Assembly: GCA_937923375.1 (NCBI GenBank)
Contig: CALAJG010000258.1
Coordinates: forward strand, 1-5,399
Direction of reading: 5' to 3'
DNA from: an uncultured Leucothrix sp.
GTDB lineage: Bacteria > Pseudomonadota > Gammaproteobacteria > Thiotrichales > Thiotrichaceae
DNA: 5,399 nt
Shown: piece after piece, positions 1 through 5,361 of the stretch
How the letters are laid out: the number at the start of each line of letters is the position of its first letter
Position numbering within the stretch: the stretch's first letter is position 1
Program-made: the position numbers and the translations under genes
The notes under the pieces: model-generated
The model's input: only the letters and a program-made list of their open reading frames with translations
The model's database searches: none
What the model was told of the DNA's origin: nothing

Positions 1-881
1 ACATGGTGTTAGAGTTTAGTGACCTTCAAGGCGTAATGGGACGTTACTATGCGCTCAACGATGGTGAAGCTGAAGAAGTCGCTTATGCCATTGAAGAGCA
101 ATATAAACCCGGATTTGCTGGCGACGATATTCCAGCTCATATGACAGGAAAGATTCTCTCATTAGCCGACAAGTTGGATACCATCTTAGGTATTTATGCT
201 ATCGGTCAAAAACCTACGGGTACCAAAGACCCATTTGCATTGCGTCGCGCATCATTAGGCGTCTTGCGGATCATCATAGAAGGAAAGCTATCAGTCGACC
301 TACGCACTCTTTTAGAGCAAGCAGCCGCTGGTCTGAAAGACAAAGTGGATGCCACTGCTGCGATTGATCAGACTTATCAGTACATTATGGAGCGACTGCG
401 CGCGTATTATCAGGATCAAGGAGTGAGTCATGACGTGATAGACGCCGTCGCTGCCATGCAAGTTGAATCTCCACTTGATTTTGAACAGCGAGTTAAAGCG
501 GTTAGCACCTTTAAAACACTTCCTGAAGCCGTCCCATTAGCGGCGGCTAACAAACGAATTGCTAATCTACTCAAGAAGCTCGATGGAAAGACATCACTGT
601 CAGAGGTTAACAGTACACTATTTGTTGAGGCTCAAGAGAAAGCCCTGTATCAGGCAGTTACCCAACAAAAAGCCAGCCTTGAACCCTTGTTAGCCCAAAA
701 AGATTATACGAAAGCACTAAGTTCTCTAGCGGCCATCCGTCCCGAAGTCGATGAGTTTTTTGATGGAGTGATGATTATGACTGACGATGAGAGCCTAAAG
801 CAGAACCGTCTGGCACTCTTGAGCTCATTACGCAGCTTGTTCCTGCAAGTTGCTGATTTATCAAGCTTACAAGGTACGTAA
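1..881 (+). CDS. glyS: Glycine--tRNA ligase beta subunit, C-terminal part (5' end outside window)
   Basis: This is the C-terminal part of the beta chain of the bacterial alpha2-beta2 glycyl-tRNA synthetase, which charges tRNA-Gly in the cytoplasm; the alpha chain (glyQ) holds the core aminoacylation site and beta mainly recognises tRNA. The frame is open to the left edge. The Met codon at 3 is internal, because the family is about 690 residues and only about 292 are present here. Family blocks are plain: LQGVMGRYYA near the window start, FAGDDIP, then LADKLDTILGIYAIGQ and KDPFALRRASLGVLRIIIE, which belong to the HD-like central region. The C-terminal third (VNSTLFVEAQEKALYQAV through FFDGVMIMTDDE to LRSLFLQVADLSSLQ) is the DALR-type anticodon-binding domain. 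The protein ends at the normal place, shortly after the VADLSSLQ motif. glyQ would be expected upstream. No frameshift or truncation is visible. Identification is secure. Confidence 0.97.
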   Translation, partial: MVLEFSDLQGVMGRYYALNDGEAEEVAYAIEEQYKPGFAGDDIPAHMTGKILSLADKLDTILGIYAIGQKPTGTKDPFALRRASLGVLRIIIEGKLSVDLRTLLEQAAAGLKDKVDATAAIDQTYQYIMERLRAYYQDQGVSHDVIDAVAAMQVESPLDFEQRVKAVSTFKTLPEAVPLAAANKRIANLLKKLDGKTSLSEVNSTLFVEAQEKALYQAVTQQKASLEPLLAQKDYTKALSSLAAIRPEVDEFFDGVMIMTDDESLKQNRLALLSSLRSLFLQVADLSSLQGT

Positions 882-1042
882 ATAGTGATAAGTGGCCTTT
901 GATAGCTTTACGCTACAGCCCATAGCGAATTAATATCTCGCTGTCCGTATTTGATGGAATGATTTTTACGCCAACTTTAAGCTTAAACCATCTTAAGGAA
1001 CTAGAGCACTGGACAGAGTAAGGATGCTTTGCCAATGTTTAA

Positions 1043-1070
1043 GATGCTCAGGGACTGAGCATCGCTTTTG
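1043..1070 (+). terminator. Intrinsic terminator downstream of glyS
   Basis: A perfect 8-bp stem, GATGCTCA (1043-1050) with TGAGCATC (1056-1063), encloses a 5-nt loop GGGAC and is followed by GCTTTTG. The stem and short T-run suit a Rho-independent terminator reading on the + strand. It lies about 160 bp after the glyS stop and is the best candidate for ending that transcript. The T-run is only four long, so efficiency may be modest. Confidence 0.65.
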
Positions 1071-1087
1071 TAGAGGGATCATTATAC

Positions 1088-1123
1088 AAAAAGCGCCCTT
1101 TGTTAGGGGGGAACAAAGAGCGC
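1088..1123 (-). terminator. Intrinsic terminator facing the minus strand, with no visible gene to serve
   Basis: GCGCCCTTTGTT (1093-1104) pairs with AACAAAGAGCGC (1112-1123) as a 12-bp stem with a single mismatch around a 7-nt loop. AAAAA at 1088-1092 becomes a five-U tail when read on the minus strand. On the + strand the stem is followed by AGGGGTTGAG, so it has no U-tract in that direction. It would therefore end transcripts coming from the right on the minus strand, yet no minus-strand ORF is present between here and 1490. It may terminate a small RNA, block antisense transcription into glyS, or be a remnant. Confidence 0.6.
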
Positions 1124-1242
1124 AGGGGTTGAGATCGGCGATGATTTTATTTTTATTATTACTAAATCGCTCTACATCTCGAGGGGCTTGCTGGTAAATA
1201 CTTTTTTATTGTTATGTTGTTTTAGTTGTTATGTCTGGATAG

Positions 1243-1270
1243 TTGCAAAGTAGATGCCAACTTTTATAAA
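1243..1270 (+). promoter_or_regulatory. Weak possible sigma-70 promoter in A+T-rich tract
   Basis: TTGCAA (1243-1248) and TATAAA (1265-1270) are separated by 16 bp. The surrounding DNA is so A+T-rich that such matches arise easily, and the stronger promoter at 1408-1435 lies between this and the next gene. Confidence 0.2.
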
Positions 1271-1367
1271 ACAAACATAAGTATATGATTTATATAAAAT
1301 TAAATAGAACCATATAAATTTTTATCATCTCAAACTCTCGTAAATAGAGCTGACAATTCTCAATAAA

Positions 1368-1383
1368 CTGTCAATAAATGACG
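1368..1383. promoter_or_regulatory. TGTCA-type palindrome, possible distal operator
   Basis: GTCA (1370-1373) and TGAC (1379-1382) form an inverted repeat with a 5-bp spacer, within CTGTCAATAAATGAC. The same 15-mer recurs at 1398-1412 with 12 of 15 bases identical, exactly 30 bp further on, close to three helical turns. A further TGACA half-site lies at 1351-1355. The sequence does not say which regulator would bind. Confidence 0.4.
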
Positions 1384-1397
1384 GCTCCCATTCTTTT

Positions 1398-1412
1398 CTG
1401 TCAACATTTGAC
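1398..1412. promoter_or_regulatory. GTCAA-N3-TTGAC palindrome overlapping the -35 box, possible operator
   Basis: GTCAA (1400-1404) and TTGAC (1408-1412) are perfect inverted arms around CAT. The right arm is the first five bases of the -35 element TTGACC. A protein bound here would occupy the RNA polymerase contact, so repression of the downstream gene is the simplest reading. It pairs with the similar element 30 bp upstream, which suggests a dimeric factor binding both sites on one face of the helix. Confidence 0.45.
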
Positions 1413-1435
1413 CTCAAGAATTACAGGACTATAAT
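1408..1435 (+). promoter_or_regulatory. Strong sigma-70-type promoter for the CobH/CbiC-like gene
   Basis: TTGACC (1408-1413; five of six consensus bases) and a perfect TATAAT (1430-1435) are 16 bp apart. The start of transcription should fall near 1441-1443, giving a leader of about 49 nt before the ATG at 1491. A 6-bp hairpin, CGCTTA (1441-1446) with TAAGCG (1457-1462), would stand almost at the 5' end of the RNA. This is the best promoter in the window. Confidence 0.7.
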
Positions 1436-1490
1436 ATTTTCGCTTAGCCCTATCATTAAGCGTTGGCTCCCCCCACTGAGATCCCGGCCC

Positions 1491-2132
1491 ATGATCAAAT
1501 ATGAACGCGATCCAAAACTTATTCAGGCGACATCTATAAAAGCTATTCGCGAGACGCTGGGCTTATCTTCTGCCGACGACCCTGTACAGCAGCTACTCAT
1601 CAGGATGATTTACACCTATGGCGATGACAATCTGCTTGAGGACAGCCGTTTCAGTGATGGTGCCATTAACGCAGGTTTGGTCGCCCTGAAAAAAAACGCC
1701 AACATCATTTGTGACACAGGCATGGTGCTTGAGGGGGTCAAAACGGAATACCTGCGAAAAGAGCCGATCTGCATAATCGACAAACCCAATGTTATCTCTC
1801 AGGCTAAGTCTAAAAAGCTAACCCGCGCTATGGTTTCTGTAGAAAACTGGAAACGTTATGCTGAAGGCAGCATTATTTTAATCGGCAATGAAGCAACCGC
1901 ACTACTGCGGTTAATGGAGCTAATCGAACAAAATGAAATCAATAAGCCTGCGCTGATCATAGCGATGCCAAGAGGATATATTAATGCTTCTGAGGCCAAG
2001 CAATACCTGTGGGATAATTACAAACAGTTAGACACTCCATGCATCACAATGCTGGGCTCAAGGGGTGGAAGCACGCTGGTTGCATCAGCCATGAATGGCT
2101 TACTTTATTTACAACAGAATATTTTGATCTAA
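1491..2132 (+). CDS. Precorrin-8X methylmutase (CobH/CbiC) family protein, catalytic His replaced
   Basis: The 213-residue protein has the full length and block order of CobH/CbiC, which move a ring methyl from C-11 to C-12 to make hydrogenobyrinate or its cobalt form in cobalamin synthesis. Visible blocks are YERDP (residues 4-8), RMIYTYG (38-44), CDTGMV (74-79), LTRAM (110-114), IGNEATALLRL (131-141), PALIIAMPRGY (153-163), SEAK (167-170) and GSRGGS (189-194), ending MNGLLYL. The start is supported by YERDP, which sits at the N-terminus in family members. The family block RM(I/V)HxCG carries the acid/base His (His43 in Pseudomonas denitrificans CobH); here it is Tyr41 and the Cys is Tyr43. 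The active-site Arg is kept (Arg112), but the following Ser is Ala113, and MPVGF and GRxGGS are altered. No other cobalamin gene is in the window. The ATG lacks a clear Shine-Dalgarno. The fold assignment is firm; the standard reaction is doubtful, so no gene symbol is given. Confidence 0.85.
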   Translation: MIKYERDPKLIQATSIKAIRETLGLSSADDPVQQLLIRMIYTYGDDNLLEDSRFSDGAINAGLVALKKNANIICDTGMVLEGVKTEYLRKEPICIIDKPNVISQAKSKKLTRAMVSVENWKRYAEGSIILIGNEATALLRLMELIEQNEINKPALIIAMPRGYINASEAKQYLWDNYKQLDTPCITMLGSRGGSTLVASAMNGLLYLQQNILI

Positions 2133-2270
2133 AAGTACACACTCAAAGCGGATTCATTAACAAAGACCTGACAAACTCTTACAGATTGAGCTATATTGGG
2201 CGTACTAAAAATCATGTTGATTATTCGTTAACCAATTCTGCAGGCGATTCAGGTGGTCTCTTGTTTTTCA

Positions 2271-2298
2271 TTGCTCGAATAATCAGCTGGCTGATAAT
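2271..2298 (+). promoter_or_regulatory. Possible promoter of the ankyrin lipoprotein gene
   Basis: TTGCTC (2271-2276) and GATAAT (2293-2298) are spaced by 16 bp, with the lipoprotein ATG about 40 bp further on. Each box is only a partial match. It gains some weight because no terminator or better promoter is seen in the 206-bp gap and because a near-palindrome covers the -10 box. Read-through from the upstream gene is equally possible. Confidence 0.3.
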
Positions 2299-2299
2299 T
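2278..2299. repeat. Near-perfect inverted repeat upstream of the lipoprotein gene, possible operator
   Basis: AATAATCAGC (2278-2287) and GCTGATAATT (2290-2299) are inverted arms with nine of ten bases matching across a 2-bp centre. There is no T-tract on either side, so it is not an intrinsic terminator. The short centre fits a protein-binding palindrome better than an RNA hairpin. It overlaps the candidate -10 box. Confidence 0.45.
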
Positions 2300-2338
2300 G
2301 AACAATCAAAAATAGACTACTATGGAAAGGGTCAACAC

Positions 2339-3640
2339 ATGAACTTAACAAAGCTCATGACAGTGGTTGCAGTCCCAACTGCAATAGCACTGTCAGGATG
2401 CGGTGGCACCTCATCAGCAATACCTTCTTCACCCCAGGCAATCACTCCAAAATCAACAGGGACATCAAGCACACCCGCTGCGACGCCAGCACCCGCTACA
2501 GCAGAAACCGCAGCTAGTACTGCAGGCCCCGCTTACAGCACAAAAAAACGAACACTACAACGCCGGCCGGTACCCTCCAGACCAAATGGAGGCCTTGTAG
2601 TATCAAAGGCATTCGCTGACAACTTAAACGCGGGTAGCTTAAAAGAAGCAGACAGATTCCTTAAATTAGGAGCTGACCCAAGTTTCGTCGGCGGAAATGG
2701 CGAACCTGTGCTTTACACAGCCATCCGACGTGGCAACTACGACATTGCTGACGAGCTGATACTGTACGGCGCAAATACCAATGCCACTAACAGTAATCGT
2801 ACAACCCCGTTACACCTCGCCATTCAGAAAGGTCATCAACCAACCATCGACCTACTCCTTAAGAATGGAGCTGACCCCAGCGCACAAGGGCCACAAGGCA
2901 GCGCCGTGAACATGGCGGTAGACGCTAACAATGCAGGACTCACCCAGAAGCTATTAGAATATTCTGGTAATGCAAACTCATCAGGACCCAATGGACCTGC
3001 GCTATACTCAGCCATCGTGAGCGGACAAAAAGGTATCGTCCAACAGCTGTTAAGATATAGAGCAAACCCTAATAGCCGAGGGCCTGAAGGCCAAGTACTG
3101 CATACTGCTATTACCCGTGGCCAGACTGGTATTGTCGCCATGTTGCTAGAGTACGGTGCTGACGCAAATACTGGGGGCCCCAAAGGTACACCCATGCAGA
3201 TTGCTATCCGTACCGGTAATGCAGCAGTCGTTGGAATGCTTGGTAAGTCAGGCGCCTCAACTTCCGTTTCAGACAGTATCGGTGAATCTTTACTGCATAA
3301 GGCCGCGGCTAAAGGTTTGGTGGAAGTCGCTCGCTCCCTGATTGAAGGCGGTGCTGATGTGAATGCTGTCGATAGATATCAGGAAACACCATTGCATGAA
3401 GCCGCTGCTAAAGGCCAACTAGCCGTTGTTCAGCTGTTACTAGCTAACGGTGCCAATAAATTCGCACTCACTGAAAAGAAGTGGAGCGCCCTACACGAGG
3501 CGGCTCGCTTTGGACATGGTGAGACCGCGGCTTATTTAATCAGCCAAGGTCTGAGTCGGAAAGCCAAAAACAGTGAAGGCATGACGCCTAAAGCATTGGC
3601 CAGTCATCTAAACCATCAAGCATTGATGCCAATGCTGTAA
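2339..3640 (+). CDS. Ankyrin-repeat lipoprotein
   Basis: A 433-residue protein. The ATG at 2339 is chosen because it follows a good ribosome binding site, GGAAAGGG (2324-2331), at 7 nt and opens a lipoprotein signal peptide: Lys5, a hydrophobic core at about 6-18 and the lipobox LSGC ending at Cys21. The frame extends up to an ATG at 2039 inside the preceding gene, but that start would bury the signal. Cys21 should be lipidated and cleaved by signal peptidase II; Gly at +2 predicts outer-membrane sorting. Residues 22-66 form a Ser/Thr/Pro/Ala-rich linker, followed by a basic stretch (69-82). About ten ankyrin repeats of 32-33 residues fill 87-433, for example TPLHLAIQKGH (156-166) and TPLHEAAAKGQ (350-360). 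Repeats 4 to 7 begin with GPxG. Ankyrin arrays bind proteins, and no enzyme domain is present. The function and partner are unknown. It lies 206 bp after the CobH/CbiC-like gene on the same strand and may share its transcript. Confidence 0.9.
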   Translation: MNLTKLMTVVAVPTAIALSGCGGTSSAIPSSPQAITPKSTGTSSTPAATPAPATAETAASTAGPAYSTKKRTLQRRPVPSRPNGGLVVSKAFADNLNAGSLKEADRFLKLGADPSFVGGNGEPVLYTAIRRGNYDIADELILYGANTNATNSNRTTPLHLAIQKGHQPTIDLLLKNGADPSAQGPQGSAVNMAVDANNAGLTQKLLEYSGNANSSGPNGPALYSAIVSGQKGIVQQLLRYRANPNSRGPEGQVLHTAITRGQTGIVAMLLEYGADANTGGPKGTPMQIAIRTGNAAVVGMLGKSGASTSVSDSIGESLLHKAAAKGLVEVARSLIEGGADVNAVDRYQETPLHEAAAKGQLAVVQLLLANGANKFALTEKKWSALHEAARFGHGETAAYLISQGLSRKAKNSEGMTPKALASHLNHQALMPML

Positions 3641-3648
3641 AAGTTTCA

Positions 3649-3671
3649 CGGGCCAGATTCTTTCTGGCCCG
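3649..3671. terminator. Hairpin between convergent genes, probable bidirectional terminator
   Basis: A perfect 9-bp GC-rich stem, CGGGCCAGA (3649-3657) with TCTGGCCCG (3663-3671), closes a 5-nt loop TTCTT. It begins 8 bp after the lipoprotein stop and ends 3 bp from the comM stop, so it can serve both genes. The U-tracts are displaced: TTTTT comes 9 bp later on the + strand, and TTTT after TGAAAC on the minus strand. Efficiency is therefore uncertain, but position and stem strength make termination the likely role. Confidence 0.65.
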
Positions 3672-3674
3672 ACA

Positions 3675-5177
3675 CTATGCTTTTTCCATTGAACGGTAAG
3701 ACACTGCCTCGGTTAAGTGCGTCGTTTGAATCATTACCGACTGTTCTAAATCGGCGATACTCCGCGCCACTTTTAATATACGATGACAGGCTCGCGCAGA
3801 CAGTTTAAACGCATCAACAACCTGCCCAAGCAGTTCCTCATCAGTGTCGCTAAGCTCACAATGCTCGGTTATTTCCTGAGTGCCCAAGGCGTGGTTGGGC
3901 TTTTGCTGTCGTGCCTGCTGTATCTCTCTTGCGGCGCACACGCGCTCCAACACTGCCTCACTAGATTCTGACTTTTCACGATTGCTCAGTTCAGCATGCG
4001 TCAACCGCGGCACATCAATCTGAATATCAATGCGATCTAAAAACGGCGCAGAAATTCGGTTTCGATAGCGACGCCGTTGCTCTGTAGTACAAACACATTG
4101 CCTCGCGCTGTCCGAGCAGTCCAAACCTTTGGGGCAGTAATTCATAGCTGCGACTAGTTGAAACTGCGCCGGATAATCGGCCTGCCGCGCCGCACGAGAT
4201 AAGGTAATTCGCCCGGTTTCTAAAGGCTCACGCAGCACATCCAGGACCTGGCTTTTAAACTCAGTTAACTCATCCAGAAACAATACGCCGTTATGCGCCA
4301 ATGAAATTTCACCCGGCATCACTTTAGAACCACCGCCGACTAAAGCAACCGCTGAGGCTGTGTGGTGTGGCTCGCGGAACGGGCGCGTCGACCAATTCTC
4401 AAAATCAAACCCTTGATTGCTCACCGATGCAATAGAGGCGGACTCCAACGCCTCAGCCTCCGTCATTTCCGGCAATATACCCGGCAGTCGACTGGCCAAC
4501 ATGGTTTTACCCGTTCCAGGTGGGCCTATCATTAGTAGATGATGTCCACCCGCCGCGGCTATTTCCAGCGCCCGCTTTGCTTGATATTGACCTTTGACTT
4601 CCGATAAATCCAAGCGCTTTGCAGATATTGTCTCCACCTTTTCTCGGCTAAAAGAGCTAAGCAATTGCTGGTTATTCAAGTGTTTAGCCACCGAGATTAA
4701 ATCGGTACAAGGGAATACCAAGGCACTTTCGATAATGCCTGCTTCACGCGCGTTCTCTTCAGGCAAGATAATCGCACGGCCCTGATGATGCGCTGCGAAT
4801 GCCGTTGGCAGAACGGCATTGACCTGACGCAGCTGACCACTCAACGCCAACTCACCAATGAACTCGTAGGACTCCAACGCCACTTGCTCGATTTGCCCAG
4901 AGGCCGCTAAGATGCCAACCGCGATGGGTAAATCGAATCGGCCACCCTGCTTTGGATGATCCGCCGGTGCCAGATTGACGGTGATGCGGTTATTAGGAAA
5001 CTCAAAGCCAGAATTAATAATCGCCGAGCGCACTCTATCTTTACTTTCACGCACCGCCGCTTCGGGTAATCCGACAATCGAAAATCCCGGCAAGCCATGG
5101 CTAAGGTCGACCTCAACACTGACTTGAGGCGCATTTATTCCATCGTTTGTGCGGGTATAGGCTACGGCAAGGCTCAT
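3675..5177 (-). CDS. comM: ComM/YifB, Mg-chelatase-like AAA+ ATPase
   Basis: The 500-residue length is typical of the ComM/YifB family. ComM is a hexameric helicase that drives branch migration and so aids integration of incoming single-stranded DNA during natural transformation. Domains in order: an N-terminal Lon-protease-like (S5 fold) domain at about 1-165, with LPGFSIVGLPEAAVRESKDRVRSA (from residue 29) and HPKQGGRFDLPIAVGIL (74-90); an AAA+ core with Walker A GPPGTGKT (218-225), FREPHHTASAVALVGGG (267-283), Walker B GVLFLDE (297-303) and sensor 1 AAMN (343-346); and a C-terminal lid with LSARACHRILKVARSIADLE (459-478). Four Cys (348, 354, 361, 363) form a likely zinc site; the common NPCPCG form of this loop reads NYCPKG here. 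The Met at 5177 begins the family's usual MSLAVAYTR, although the Shine-Dalgarno is poor. It is convergent with the ankyrin lipoprotein gene. Carrying comM does not by itself show competence, since the gene is widespread. Confidence 0.96.
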   Translation of the reverse strand: MSLAVAYTRTNDGINAPQVSVEVDLSHGLPGFSIVGLPEAAVRESKDRVRSAIINSGFEFPNNRITVNLAPADHPKQGGRFDLPIAVGILAASGQIEQVALESYEFIGELALSGQLRQVNAVLPTAFAAHHQGRAIILPEENAREAGIIESALVFPCTDLISVAKHLNNQQLLSSFSREKVETISAKRLDLSEVKGQYQAKRALEIAAAGGHHLLMIGPPGTGKTMLASRLPGILPEMTEAEALESASIASVSNQGFDFENWSTRPFREPHHTASAVALVGGGSKVMPGEISLAHNGVLFLDELTEFKSQVLDVLREPLETGRITLSRAARQADYPAQFQLVAAMNYCPKGLDCSDSARQCVCTTEQRRRYRNRISAPFLDRIDIQIDVPRLTHAELSNREKSESSEAVLERVCAAREIQQARQQKPNHALGTQEITEHCELSDTDEELLGQVVDAFKLSARACHRILKVARSIADLEQSVMIQTTHLTEAVSYRSMEKA

Positions 5178-5361
5178 TTAAAATTGCTCATTATTGTTGG
5201 TTATTTTTGCTGTTTTAAACCGTTCAGCACCCATGCTAACAAAAACCGAGGTAGCTACCATATTACTTCTGACCGATGGAAAGAGATGCTGACTTCAGGA
5301 TGCAAAAAAGTCAAAAATCCCCTAGACTAGGCGTCTCAAAAATTCAAATAAGGTCCGATCA
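5178..5361. other. Divergent intergenic region between comM and a possible + strand gene
   Basis: This stretch holds the weak comM promoter and two short perfect palindromes, GGTAGCTACC (5250-5259) and CCTAG-A-CTAGG (5321-5331). TAGACT (5323-5328), inside the second, could be a -10 box for the + strand, but no good -35 box lies at the right distance. No RNA gene is recognised. Minus-strand frames entering from the right edge close after 25 codons or fewer. Confidence 0.5.
5214..5242 (-). promoter_or_regulatory. Possible comM promoter
   Basis: Read on the minus strand, TTGTTA (5242-5237) and TTTAAA (5219-5214) are 17 bp apart and each matches four of six sigma-70 consensus bases. Transcription would start near 5207, leaving a leader of about 30 nt before the comM ATG. 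A 10-bp palindrome, GGTAGCTACC (5250-5259), lies just upstream of the -35 box. Confidence 0.35.

Larger units (their letters stand above)
882..1490. other. 609-bp intergenic region without a convincing gene
   Basis: No ORF of 60 codons or more lies here, and neither of the two short ones I traced is convincing (a 20-codon frame at 959-1021 and a 57-codon frame at 1024-1197 that runs through both hairpins). The first part carries a weak hairpin (CGCTA/TAGCG, 911-927), a 12-bp palindrome TTTAAGCTTAAA (976-987) and the terminator at 1043-1070. The middle holds the reverse-facing hairpin at 1088-1123. From about 1141 to 1380 the DNA is strongly A+T-rich, most of all at 1259-1330. The last 120 bp hold palindromes and a strong + strand promoter. 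No tRNA and no clear cobalamin-riboswitch consensus is seen. Confidence 0.8.

Noticed and set aside
959..1021. A 20-codon frame ahead of the terminator at 1043-1070, resembling a leader peptide plus attenuator
   Set aside because: There are no runs of regulatory codons, no alternative pairing with the terminator stem was found, and no gene follows closely on the + strand.
1131..1180. Imperfect stem GAGAT/GCGAT with ATCGC/ATCTC around an A+T-rich centre
   Set aside because: The arms are broken by unequal internal loops and the central loop is about 23 nt, so it is weak as a terminator, operator or attachment site.
1024..1197. A 57-codon + strand frame (MLCQCLRCSG...) with AAGG touching its ATG
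   Set aside because: It runs through both terminator-like hairpins, the AAGG is too close to the ATG to act as a Shine-Dalgarno, and the protein has low-complexity composition with no recognisable family.
882..1490. Cobalamin riboswitch upstream of the CobH-like gene
   Set aside because: The B12-box consensus (GCCACTG and surrounding core) was looked for on the + strand and not seen, and the predicted 49-nt leader is far too short.
2039..2338. A 100-residue N-terminal extension of the ankyrin protein, including a trypsin-like GDSGG string
   Set aside because: It overlaps the 3' end of the CobH/CbiC-like gene by 94 bp in another frame and shows no other protease feature. The ATG at 2339 has a strong ribosome binding site and a textbook lipoprotein signal. 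GDSGG is taken as coincidence.
2836..3195. A 119-codon minus-strand frame inside the ankyrin gene
   Set aside because: It is the antisense of a repetitive, Gly/Pro/Ala-rich coding region, where long reverse frames arise easily; it matches no known family.
5097..5330. A 77-codon + strand frame overlapping the start of comM
   Set aside because: Its first part is antisense to conserved ComM sequence, and the rest lies in A+T-rich intergenic DNA with no family resemblance or good ribosome binding site.
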